Below the pieces are notes generated by a model that saw nothing but the letters and a program-made list of their open reading frames with translations, made no database searches and was not told the DNA's origin. Positions 8,293 to 18,767 of a stretch of DNA of 57,356 nucleotides are shown piece by piece (the first letter of the stretch is position 1; each line of letters opens with the position of its first letter). Position numbers and translations under genes: made by a program. This DNA is from JAYVYM01 sp046593925 (GTDB lineage: Bacteria > Actinomycetota > Actinomycetes > Mycobacteriales > SCTD01): positions 1 through 57,356 of the forward strand of contig JBKJQN010000030.1 of NCBI GenBank assembly GCA_046593925.1, given 5' to 3'.

Positions 8293-9558
8293 ATGAGCGA
8301 CTGGGGACGGGTCACCGAGGACGGGACCGTCTTCGTGCGTACCGGCGACGGCGAGCGCGAGGTCGGCTCCTGGAAGGCCGGCAGCCCGGCGGACGGCCTG
8401 GCGCACTTCACCCGGCGCTACGAGCAGCTCGCGACGGAGGTGACGCTGCTCGAGCAGCGCCTGGCGAGCGGTGCGGGCGACCCGACGCAGGTGGCCTCGA
8501 GCGCAAAGCGCCTCAAGGCGACGGTGCCGACGGCGTCCGCCGTCGGTGACCTTGCCGGCCTGGAACGGCGCGTCGACGGGCTGCTCGACAGGACCTCAGC
8601 CGCGGTCCAGGCGGCGAAGGCGCAGCGGGCGGAGCAGCGCCTCGAAGCGGCAGCAGCGAAGGCAGCCCTTGCCGAGGAGGCCGAGGCACTCGCCGGATCC
8701 TCGGAGTGGAAGACCACCGGTGAGCGGCTCAGGACGCTCGGCGAGGACTGGAAGCGCATCGCCGGCGTGGACAAGAAGACCGAGCAAGAGCTCTGGGAGC
8801 GGGTCGCTGCCGCGCGCACCCGCTTCGGGGAGCGTCGTACGGCGCACTTCGGCGCGTTGGAGCAGCAGCGCGACGTGAGCAAGGGACGCAAGGAGCGCAT
8901 CATCGAGCAGGCCGAGGAGCTGTCGTCCTCGACCGACTGGAAGTCGACGGCCGACCGCTACAAGCAGCTGATGTCGGACTGGAAGACCGCCGGCCGGGCG
9001 CCGCGCGAGCTCGAGGACTCCTTATGGGCGCGGTTCAAGGGCGCCCAGGACGTCTTCTTCCAGGCCCGTTCCGCGCAGTTCGCCGAGCAGGATGTCGAGC
9101 TGCGTGGCAACCAGCAGGCCAAGGAGGCGATCCTCACCGAAGCCGAGGCAATGGTCGCCGGCCTCGGCGGGGGGGCCAGGGGCGGCGTCACGAAGCGGCT
9201 GCGCGAGCTGCAGGAGCGCTGGGAGACTGCGGGCAAGGTGCCGCGTGACGTCATGCGATCCCTCGAGGACCGGATGGGCAAGGTGGAGGAGGCGTGCCGG
9301 CATGCCGGCGAGCAGCGCTTCGTGCAGGCCAGCGAGTCCCCGTTCGTCGTACGGCTGCGCGAGAAGGTCGTCGAACTGGAGGCCAAACTGGCCAAGGCTC
9401 AGATGGCCGGCCGGCCGACCGAGGAGCTGGAGGCCTCGCTGTCCACCCAGCGGCAATGGCTCTCGCAAGCCGGCGCGCCGTCCGCCGTCGGGACGGAGCG
9501 CCAGCCCGAGCCGAAGCGGGCCCGCAGCACGACCGCCTGGGTGCGTTCGGACGCTTAG
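8293..9558 (+). CDS. DUF349 domain protein (three coiled repeats)
   Basis: Cytoplasmic, highly charged 421-aa protein built from helical DUF349 repeats at about 130-190, 205-270 and 285-345. Each follows the pattern W-K-T/S-x(n)-L-x-x-D/R-W-K/E-x-A/I-G-x-x-x-R/K. The N-terminal 60 residues form a separate beta-rich start (DWGRVTEDGTVFVRTGDGEREVGSW). Function is not established; the repeats suggest nucleic-acid or ribosome-associated binding, which is inference. The start is ATG 8293 after GGGAGAAG. It is divergent from the decarboxylase-like gene with an 85-bp shared upstream region. Confidence 0.85.
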   Translation: MSDWGRVTEDGTVFVRTGDGEREVGSWKAGSPADGLAHFTRRYEQLATEVTLLEQRLASGAGDPTQVASSAKRLKATVPTASAVGDLAGLERRVDGLLDRTSAAVQAAKAQRAEQRLEAAAAKAALAEEAEALAGSSEWKTTGERLRTLGEDWKRIAGVDKKTEQELWERVAAARTRFGERRTAHFGALEQQRDVSKGRKERIIEQAEELSSSTDWKSTADRYKQLMSDWKTAGRAPRELEDSLWARFKGAQDVFFQARSAQFAEQDVELRGNQQAKEAILTEAEAMVAGLGGGARGGVTKRLRELQERWETAGKVPRDVMRSLEDRMGKVEEACRHAGEQRFVQASESPFVVRLREKVVELEAKLAKAQMAGRPTEELEASLSTQRQWLSQAGAPSAVGTERQPEPKRARSTTAWVRSDA

Positions 9559-9576
9559 GCGGCCCGTCGCTCCGGC

Positions 9577-10281
9577 TCAGGTCACGTGGGCCTTGAGGAA
9601 GGCCACCGTACGCTTCCAGGCCGTGGTGGCATCGCCCTCGCTGTACGTGCCGAGCGCGTTCGTGTCGTTGTGGAAGGCGTGTGCAGCGTCGTAGAAGTGG
9701 AATTCGACGGGCGCCCCCGACTCGCTCCGGATCTGCTGCTCCTGCGCGCGGGCGTCGGCGGCGGGATAGAAGTCGTCGCGCTCGCCGTAATGGCCCTGCA
9801 CGGCGGCGGTGATGCCGGAGTACACCTTCGGGACGGCTGGGCCGACGCCGTAGAACGGGACGGCCGCGCCGATCTTGTCGCCCTGCTGAGCAGCGAGCAG
9901 CAGGACGAAACCGCCACCCATGCAGAAGCCGACCGCGCCGACGCTGCTGCTCGTGACCGCTTCGTGGGCGAGCAGGAAGTCGACGGCCCCGCCGAGCTCC
10001 TGGGCGCTGCCCTCGACAGGCAGCTCGGTCATGAGCTTGCCCGCCTCGTCGGCGTCGTGGGCGGTCTTGCCGCCGTACAGGTCGGGGGCGAGGGCCACGA
10101 AGCCCTCGGTGGCCAGCCGGTCGGCGACCTCCGCGATGTGGTCGGTGAGCCCCCACCACTCCTGGATGACGATCACGCCGGGTCCGGATCCGGAGGCAGG
10201 CAGGGCGAGGTAGCCGTGCGCCTCGCCCGAGCCGCTCGGGAAGGTGGTGTTCTGGCGGGCGGGAGTGCTGGCTTCGGGCAC
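9577..10281 (-). CDS. Dienelactone hydrolase family protein
   Basis: Alpha/beta hydrolase of 234 aa of the dienelactone hydrolase type, which uses a Cys-Asp-His triad. The nucleophile is Cys in VGFCMGGGF, the Asp is in YGERDDFY and the His in DAAHAFHND. The conserved QEWWGL segment that helps form the oxyanion hole is present. Family members open cyclic lactones in aromatic degradation, but many are general esterases; the natural substrate is unknown. GTG 10281 is chosen because GAGAGG lies 7 nt upstream, while the frame stays open to 10401. The stop is 18 bp from the convergent DUF349 gene end. Confidence 0.88.
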   Translation of the reverse strand: MPEASTPARQNTTFPSGSGEAHGYLALPASGSGPGVIVIQEWWGLTDHIAEVADRLATEGFVALAPDLYGGKTAHDADEAGKLMTELPVEGSAQELGGAVDFLLAHEAVTSSSVGAVGFCMGGGFVLLLAAQQGDKIGAAVPFYGVGPAVPKVYSGITAAVQGHYGERDDFYPAADARAQEQQIRSESGAPVEFHFYDAAHAFHNDTNALGTYSEGDATTAWKRTVAFLKAHVT

Positions 10282-10446
10282 GGGAGGGCCTCTCGGATCA
10301 GGGGTGGTCTCACCCACTCTCGCACCGCCGGCTCGCCCTAGGTCGACCCGCTGCCCGACGGGTTGAGCCGCCTGCCTCCCGGCCCGCATGGCTACGGCCA
10401 CTGCCTCCGGTTCCCGGGTGCAGTGGCCGTATACCGATCGGTCGAT

Positions 10447-11904
10447 CTAAGCGACGAACTCGCGGAGCGCCTCCGCGCGCCCACCGGCGCGCAGCTCGGC
10501 GAGGGTGTCTCGCTCGATCTGACGGATCCGCTCGCGGGTCAGCCCGAGGTGGCGGCCGACCTCGTCCAGGGTGCGAGCTCGCCCGTCGTCCAGGCCGAAC
10601 CGCATCCGGACCACGGTCGCGGAGCGGGGTGGCAGGCTGGCCAGGACGGCGCCGAGCTGGCCCTGCAGCATCTGCATCTCAACGGCCGCGACCGGGTCGG
10701 GGCTGTCGGAGTCGGTGATGAAGTCACCCAGGACGGCCTCGTCGTCGCCGACGGGGCTCTCCAGGGACAGGGTGTCCCGGCCGTACCCGAGGATCTCCTC
10801 GACCTTACCGGCGGTCATCTCGAGCGGCGCGCCGATCTCCTCGGGCAGCGGGTCGCGGCCCAGGCTCTGGGTGAGCTCACGACGGACCCGGGTGACCTTG
10901 GTGATCAGCTCCGCCATGTGGACAGGTACCCGGATCGTGCGGCCCTGGTCGGCCAGCGCACGCTGCAGCGCCTGGCGGATCCACCAGGTCGCGTACGTCG
11001 AGAACTTGTAGCCCTTGGCGTAGTCGAACTTCTCCACCGCGCGGACCAGGCCGAGGTTGCCCTCCTGTACCAGGTCCAGCAGGTCCAGACCACGACCCTG
11101 GTAGCGCTTGGCGAGGGACACGACCAAGCGCAGGTTGGCCTCCAGGAGGTGGCGCTTCGCGCGGTCCCCGTCGCGCTCGACCTCGGCCAGGTCGCGGCGC
11201 AGCGCAGCCGGGACCTTGGTCTCGCCGACGGTGTGCTGGCGGAGCTTCTCGGCCGCGAACAGGCCGGCCTCGACGCGCTTGGACAGCTCGACCTCCTCCA
11301 CGGCAGTGAGCAGCGCGACCTTGCCGATCTCGCGCAGGTAGGCCTTGACCAGGTCGATGCCGGGCGGCGGCTCGTCGAGCGCGAGCGGCTTGTCGTCCTC
11401 CGGGACGACTGCCGCGGCGACCGGAGCGGTCGACTCCTCCTCGTCGTCGGGGACGACGACCAGGCTGTGGTCGACCGGAGCCTCGGTGGGCGCGGCGGCC
11501 TCCTCGGCGGCCTTGCGGCTCGCGGGCCGGCGGGCGGCGGGCGGCGCGGCGATGGGTGCATTCACGGTGGCCTCGGTCCGGTCGATGACGGCCTCGGGGC
11601 TGAGGTCGATGGTGACGGGCTCGGCCGCGACGCTGTCGACGGTGCGGCCGGCGGGGCGAGTCGCCTGCTTGCCCGACGGGCGCGCCGCGGGCCGCGCCGC
11701 CGTGGCCCGGCGCTTCGTGGGGCGCTCGCTGCCGAGGACGGCGCCGGCCTCGGTCAAGCGACGCAGCACGTTGCCGGCGTCGGCGGGCCCGATGCCGGCC
11801 GTTTCGAAGGTGTTGCGCAGCTGCTCGAGGGACAGCGCGCCCTCGGACTGGGCGCGCTCGACCAGCGCCTCGACGACGTCGGCAGAACGGGCAGCGGTGG
11901 ACAA
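10447..11904 (-). CDS. sigB: RNA polymerase sigma-70 factor, group 2 (SigB/HrdB-paralogue)
   Basis: Primary-like sigma factor of 485 aa. The variable N-terminal ~170 residues are Ala/Pro/Glu-rich. Regions 1.2 to 4.2 are complete: region 1.2 DLVKAYLREIGK, region 2 with FSTYATWWIRQAL, region 3 and region 4.2 GLTRERIRQIE. It differs from its neighbour at 12498 in a looser C-terminus (AELRAGGRAEALREFVA) and fewer conserved region 4 residues, so it is probably the non-essential stress or stationary-phase paralogue. The start is TTG 11904, with AGGAG 7 nt upstream. A 9-bp inverted repeat lies 132-170 nt upstream. Confidence 0.87.
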   Translation of the reverse strand: MSTAARSADVVEALVERAQSEGALSLEQLRNTFETAGIGPADAGNVLRRLTEAGAVLGSERPTKRRATAARPAARPSGKQATRPAGRTVDSVAAEPVTIDLSPEAVIDRTEATVNAPIAAPPAARRPASRKAAEEAAAPTEAPVDHSLVVVPDDEEESTAPVAAAVVPEDDKPLALDEPPPGIDLVKAYLREIGKVALLTAVEEVELSKRVEAGLFAAEKLRQHTVGETKVPAALRRDLAEVERDGDRAKRHLLEANLRLVVSLAKRYQGRGLDLLDLVQEGNLGLVRAVEKFDYAKGYKFSTYATWWIRQALQRALADQGRTIRVPVHMAELITKVTRVRRELTQSLGRDPLPEEIGAPLEMTAGKVEEILGYGRDTLSLESPVGDDEAVLGDFITDSDSPDPVAAVEMQMLQGQLGAVLASLPPRSATVVRMRFGLDDGRARTLDEVGRHLGLTRERIRQIERDTLAELRAGGRAEALREFVA

Positions 11905-12035
11905 GGTAGATCTCCTGGCTCTGGGCGGTGCAGCGGGACCGGGACCGGCGCGCGACGCGGGGGGAAGCGGTCGTCACGACCGCGAGGTCACGGGGGAGGA
12001 CGTCGGGGGGCACGTCCTCAGTGCAGATGAACGTC

Positions 12036-12074
12036 TCACCCGTGTGGGGTGTTCCGGGAGCCTCTCACGGGTGA
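12036..12074. promoter_or_regulatory. Inverted repeat TCACCCGTG / CACGGGTGA upstream of sigB
   Basis: Perfect 9-bp arms (12036-12044 and 12066-12074) with a 21-bp spacer, between the metallopeptidase stop and the sigB start. It could be a hairpin in the sigB leader, the terminator of the upstream gene, or a dimeric operator. There is no U tract on either strand. Confidence 0.45.
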
Positions 12075-12113
12075 ACTCGCTCACACCAGCCCGGGGTGGG
12101 GGTCGGTGCCTTG

Positions 12114-12458
12114 TCAGGCCCAGCCGAGTTGGTGCAGCCGCTCCTCGTCCAGCCCCATGTGGTGTCCGAACTCATGGACAACTGTGACACGTACTTCGGC
12201 AGCAAGGTCATCGAGGTCTTGGGCCAGCAGGCACAGTGGCAGCCGGTAGAGGGTGATCCGGTCGGGCAGCACGCCGGAGTAGTCCGCGCGCTCGGTCAGC
12301 GGGATGCCCTCATACACCCCGAGCAGATCGGGCCGCTCGGGGTCCTCGTCCTCGACCAGAACGAGGACGTTACGAAAGTGCGCAACCATCTCCGGCGGCA
12401 AGTCGTCCAACGCGCTGCCGACGAGGTCCTCGAACTCCACGGTCGCCACCGGCTGCAT
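12114..12458 (-). CDS. Zincin-like metallopeptidase family protein (PF06262 type)
   Basis: Compact 114-aa protein with the HEFGHHMGLDEERL motif near the C-terminus, an HExxH zinc site extended by a Gly-Leu-Asp segment typical of the short minigluzincin-like family. The N-terminus (FEDLVGSALDDLPPEMV) is conserved in that family. It probably binds zinc and may cut a peptide or small protein; no substrate is known. It sits between the two sigma-factor genes on the same strand, 39 bp after sigA, so co-transcription with sigA is likely. The start is ATG 12458 with a GTAGGA site 6 nt upstream. Confidence 0.85.
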   Translation of the reverse strand: MQPVATVEFEDLVGSALDDLPPEMVAHFRNVLVLVEDEDPERPDLLGVYEGIPLTERADYSGVLPDRITLYRLPLCLLAQDLDDLAAEVRVTVVHEFGHHMGLDEERLHQLGWA

Positions 12459-12497
12459 GTCTGGTCCTACACCGTGCCGGTGGTCCTGCGTGCTCGC

Positions 12498-13877
12498 CTA
12501 GTCGAGGTAGTCGCGGAGCTTCTGCGACCGCGACGGGTGGCGCAGCTTGGACAGCGTCTTGCTCTCTATCTGCCGGATCCGCTCGCGGGTCAGGCCGAAC
12601 TCCCGGCCGATCTCGTCCAGCGTGCGGGGCTGCCCGTCGACCAGGCCGAACCGCATCTTGACGACGGCGGCCTCGCGGTCGGTGAGGGTGCGCAGGACCT
12701 CGTTGAGCTGCTCCTGCATAAGGCCGTACGAGACGACGTCGGCGGCGATCGGGGCGTCGGCGTCCTCGATGAAGTCGCCCAGGTTGGAGTCCTGGTCGTC
12801 ACCGATGGTGGTCTCGAGGCTGACCGGCTCGCGGGCGTAGCCCTGGATCTCGACGACCTTCTCGGGCGTCATGTCCAGCTCTTTGGCGAGCTCCTCAGGA
12901 GTGGGTTCGCGGCCGAGCTCCTGCAGCATCTCGCGCTGCACGCGGGTCAGCTTGTTGATCTGCTCGACCATGTGCACGGGGATCCGGATGGTGCGGGCCT
13001 GGTCGGCCATCGCGCGGGTGATCGCCTGGCGGATCCACCACGTGGCGTACGTCGAGAACTTGTAGCCCTTGGTGTAGTCGAACTTCTCGACCGCCCGGAT
13101 CAGCCCGAGGTTGCCCTCCTGGATGAGGTCCAGGAACAGCATCCCCCGGCCCAGGTAGCGCTTGGCGATCGAGACGACCAGGCGCAGGTTGGCCTCGAGC
13201 AGATGCCGCTTGGCCTTCTGCCCGTCGTGCACCAGCCAGTCGAGGTCGCGACGCAGCGCAGCGGACAGCTTGGCCGCCTCGCCCGCGTCGGCCTGCCGGG
13301 CCTTCTCCGCCGCGAACAGCCCGGCCTCTATGCGCTGCGCGAGCTCGACCTCCATCTCGGCGGTCAGCAGCGGAACCTTCCCGATCTCCTTGAGGTAGGC
13401 GCGCACCAGATCGGTGCTGATGCCGACCTCGCCCTCGGCAGCGAGCGGCTTCTTGTCGTCCTTGTCGTCCTCGTCGTCCTCGTCGTCGGACTTCGGCTTG
13501 GGCGAATCGTCGTCGTCGTCGTCGTCATCCTCGTCGTCGGCCGCGGTCACGGCGGCGAGCGCCGGGTCGGCTGCGGCGACCACCGCGGGGTTGACGACGG
13601 CGTCGGTCCCGGCCGTCGGGTCGATCAGCACGGCGGCCTCGAGCTCGGCCGGGTCGACCACCTCGAGGTCTTCCGGGGCGGGTTCCTCGCTGGCCGGTGA
13701 GTCGGGCAGGGCCTGCTTCGGGGCGACCTTCTTGGCGGGGCGCTTGGCTGCCTTCGCCGGGACGGCTGCGACCTTCGCCGGGGCGGTGGCCGGCTTGGTC
13801 GACACGGCGGTGGGCGTAACGGGGTGGGCCTCGACGGGTACGTCCACGGGTGCGCGGGCGGTGCGGGGAGGTGTCAC
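12498..13877 (-). CDS. sigA: Principal RNA polymerase sigma factor (RpoD/SigA/HrdB)
   Basis: Housekeeping sigma factor of 459 aa. The ~150-residue N-terminal arm is Ala/Lys/Pro-rich, with a nearly pure acidic run (about ten Asp/Glu in a row near residue 125, then SPKPKS and more acid). The conserved core follows: region 1.2 DLVRAYLKEIGKVPLL, region 2 FSTYATWWIRQAI, region 3, and region 4.2 GLTRERIRQIE ending SKLRHPSRSQKLRDYLD, the standard RpoD terminus. GTG 13877 is used because AAAGGA ends 6 nt upstream; the longer frame to 13955 has no ribosome site. A short hairpin (ACGTGCC/GGCACGT) lies 52-80 nt upstream. Confidence 0.93.
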   Translation of the reverse strand: MTPPRTARAPVDVPVEAHPVTPTAVSTKPATAPAKVAAVPAKAAKRPAKKVAPKQALPDSPASEEPAPEDLEVVDPAELEAAVLIDPTAGTDAVVNPAVVAAADPALAAVTAADDEDDDDDDDDSPKPKSDDEDDEDDKDDKKPLAAEGEVGISTDLVRAYLKEIGKVPLLTAEMEVELAQRIEAGLFAAEKARQADAGEAAKLSAALRRDLDWLVHDGQKAKRHLLEANLRLVVSIAKRYLGRGMLFLDLIQEGNLGLIRAVEKFDYTKGYKFSTYATWWIRQAITRAMADQARTIRIPVHMVEQINKLTRVQREMLQELGREPTPEELAKELDMTPEKVVEIQGYAREPVSLETTIGDDQDSNLGDFIEDADAPIAADVVSYGLMQEQLNEVLRTLTDREAAVVKMRFGLVDGQPRTLDEIGREFGLTRERIRQIESKTLSKLRHPSRSQKLRDYLD

Positions 13878-13928
13878 ACGGAGTCCTTTGTCAGCGGGCG
13901 GGTGCCGGTGGTGCGGAAGTGCCTTTGC

Positions 13929-13957
13929 ACGTGCCGGCCGGGACCAGGAGGGCACGT
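13929..13957. promoter_or_regulatory. Inverted repeat ACGTGCC / GGCACGT in the sigA upstream region
   Basis: 7-bp arms with a 15-bp spacer in the 194-bp gap between aconitase and sigA. This gap must hold the sigA promoter; I could not place convincing -35 and -10 boxes. It may be a leader hairpin. Weak evidence. Confidence 0.3.
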
Positions 13958-14071
13958 CACAAGTATCGCTCCTGTTGCGCGCGGGCGGGAGCTGATCACC
14001 GGTGCAGGGGCCCGATGAGGCGCCGCCGGCCCACCGAACTCCCCCCGGAACGGGCGGGGCGGCGCGCCCGG

Positions 14072-16871
<2,800 letters not shown>

Positions 16872-16885
<14 letters not shown>

Positions 16886-17534
16886 GCGGTGCCTCCTGGG
16901 CGAGTGGTGGATCCGGACGGACGGTATCCGCGGGGTCGGACAGCGCGCCCGACGAGGCAGGGACGACGAAGCGTCGGCAAGGCCGCCGGACGGCGTCCTC
17001 GACGATGTCGAGCACACCGGGCAGGTGCTCGGGGGGCATGCCGGCGGCCAGTGCGCTGACCAGGCCGTCCAGGACCAGGCGCAAGAAGTCCGCGAGCAGC
17101 GCGACCGGCACGTCGTCGCGGACCACACCTGCACGGCGCTGGCGCTCGAGGCGCTCCTCGGTGGCCTGCGCGACGGCCTGCTGGCGCTGTGCCCAGCGCT
17201 GGGCGAACGCCGGGTCGGTGCGCAGCCGGCGGCGGACCTCGAGCTGCACGCCGAGCCAGCCAGCGTCCTTCTCGCCGAGCTCGCGCATGACCTGCACCAG
17301 GCCGGCCTCGGCGACCCGCTCGGCGGTGCGGGCGGCGTCGTCCTCGGCCAGCGCCAGGAACAGCGCCTCCTTGTCGCGGAAGTGGTGGAAGATCGCGCCT
17401 CGGGACAGGCCCGTCTCGGCCTCCAGCACCTTGACGGTGGCGCCCTCGTAGCCATCCCGGGCGAAGGCGCGACGGCAGCCGGACAGGATCTGCGCGCGCC
17501 GGGCCTCGAGGCGGTCCGGCGCGACTCTCGGCAT
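16872..17534 (-). CDS. acnR: TetR-family repressor of aconitase (AcnR)
   Basis: TetR regulator of 220 aa with an N-terminal helix-turn-helix at about 12-58 (GYEGATVKVLEAETGLSRGAIFHHFRDKEALF) and a helical ligand-binding domain containing EVRRRLRTDPAFAQRW. Gene order and sequence match AcnR, which in Corynebacterium glutamicum represses acn and responds to citrate and metal. Its end overlaps the acnA start by 14 bp. The ATG is 6 nt downstream of a TAGGCT -10 box, so the mRNA is probably leaderless. An AcnR-like operator lies between -35 and -10, implying autorepression. Confidence 0.92.
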
Positions 17535-17540
17535 GGTCCG

Positions 17541-17570
17541 AGCCTACAAACCGTACGTACGTACTGTCAA
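17541..17570 (-). promoter_or_regulatory. acnR-acnA promoter with embedded AcnR-like operator, leaderless
   Basis: Reading the minus strand: -35 TTGACA (17565-17570), 18-bp spacer, -10 TAGGCT (17541-17546), then 6 nt to the ATG at 17534, so transcription should start at or next to the start codon. The spacer contains the perfect palindrome GTACGTACGTAC (17553-17564). On the plus strand CCGTAC-GTA-CGTACTG closely resembles the CAGNAC-N3-CGTACTG consensus I recall for corynebacterial AcnR. Repressor binding there would block polymerase directly. Confidence 0.8.
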
Positions 17571-17716
17571 GCTGGGTGGCAGAGGTCTACCCAAGATCCC
17601 CGGCAGCAGGGTGTCGCCCTGGCGACCACCAGGCCCCCTGGATGACAGCGGCCCATGGCGCCGTCCGTCGGGAGGGTCCGGGTCGGGCAGCGACGCAGCG
17701 CGGGTGGGGCGCTGGG

Positions 17717-17722
17717 TAGCGT
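17717..17722 (+). promoter_or_regulatory. Putative -10 box TAGCGT, leaderless promoter for the aldo/keto reductase
   Basis: TAGCGT fits TANNNT and ends 7 nt before the ATG at 17730, the spacing seen for leaderless actinobacterial mRNAs; no Shine-Dalgarno is present. No good -35 is visible. Confidence 0.5.
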
Positions 17723-17729
17723 CCGGGGC

Positions 17730-18758
17730 ATGAGCTATCAGCCCGCCGCGGACCGCTACGACGCCATGCCCTACCGCAGGAGCGGCCGAAGCGGGCTCAA
17801 GCTCCCGCTGCTGTCGCTGGGCTTCTGGTGGAACTTCGGCGACGACCGGCCGCTGGAGACGTCGCGGGCGATCATGCGGCGGGCGTTCGACCTGGGCATC
17901 ACGCACTTCGACCTGGCCAACAACTACGGACCGCCGTACGGCAGCGCAGAGATCAACGCCGGCCGCATCCTGCGCGAGGACTTCGGCGGGCTGCGCGACG
18001 AGCTGGTGATCTCCACCAAGGCCGGCTGGGACATGTGGCCCGGGCCGTACGGCGACCTGGGATCTCGCAAGTACCTGCTGGCCAGCCTCGACCAGAGCCT
18101 GGGCCGGCTCGGCCTGGACCACGTCGACATCTTCTACAGCCACCGGCCGGACCCGCAGACCCCGCTCGAGGAGACGATGGGCGCCCTCGACACAGCCGTG
18201 CGGTCGGGCAAGGCGCGGTACGCCGGGATCTCCTCCTACGGCCCGGCGCGGACCGTCGAGGCTGCGCGCATCCTGCGTGAGCTCGGGACGCCGCTGCTGA
18301 TCCACCAGCCGTCGTACTCGATGCTCAACCGCTGGGTCGAGGACGACGGGCTGCTCGACGTCCTGGAGGACTGCGGCGCCGGATGTATCGGCTTCACGGT
18401 GCTCGCGCAGGGGCTGCTCACCAGCAGGTACCTGGACGGGGTGCCGGACGGATCGCGGATGGCGACGTACGGCTCGCTGAGCAAAGACGTGCTCACCGAG
18501 GACAACGTCGCCAGGCTGCGCGGGCTGGCAGCCGTCGCCGGGCGGCGCGGCCAGACCCTCGCGCAGCTCGCGCTGGCGTGGGCGCTGCGCGATCCGCGGA
18601 TGACCTCGCTGGTGATCGGCGCCAGCAGCGTGCGGCAGCTGGAGGAGAACGTCGCCGCGCTGCAGCAGCTGGAGTTCCGGGCCGACGAGCTCGCCGAGAT
18701 CGACCGTTACGCCACCGAGGGCGACGTCGACCTGTGGCGGTCCCAGAGCCAGCACTGA
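17730..18758 (+). CDS. Aldo/keto reductase, YghZ/L-glyceraldehyde-3-phosphate reductase-like
   Basis: NADPH-dependent (beta/alpha)8 reductase of 342 aa. The catalytic Tyr lies in NNYGPPYGSAE, Lys in STKAGWDMWPGPYGD, and His in FYSHRPDPQTPLEETMGAL; this last block and the RKYLLASLDQSL segment are characteristic of the YghZ (GAP-reductase/methylglyoxal detoxification) branch. The C-terminal cofactor-binding segment VIGASSVRQLEENV is intact. The true substrate is not determined. It probably stands alone with its own promoter and is convergent to the carboxylesterase, with 9 bp between the two stops. Confidence 0.9.
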   Translation: MSYQPAADRYDAMPYRRSGRSGLKLPLLSLGFWWNFGDDRPLETSRAIMRRAFDLGITHFDLANNYGPPYGSAEINAGRILREDFGGLRDELVISTKAGWDMWPGPYGDLGSRKYLLASLDQSLGRLGLDHVDIFYSHRPDPQTPLEETMGALDTAVRSGKARYAGISSYGPARTVEAARILRELGTPLLIHQPSYSMLNRWVEDDGLLDVLEDCGAGCIGFTVLAQGLLTSRYLDGVPDGSRMATYGSLSKDVLTEDNVARLRGLAAVAGRRGQTLAQLALAWALRDPRMTSLVIGASSVRQLEENVAALQQLEFRADELAEIDRYATEGDVDLWRSQSQH

Positions 18759-18767
18759 CCCCGGTGG

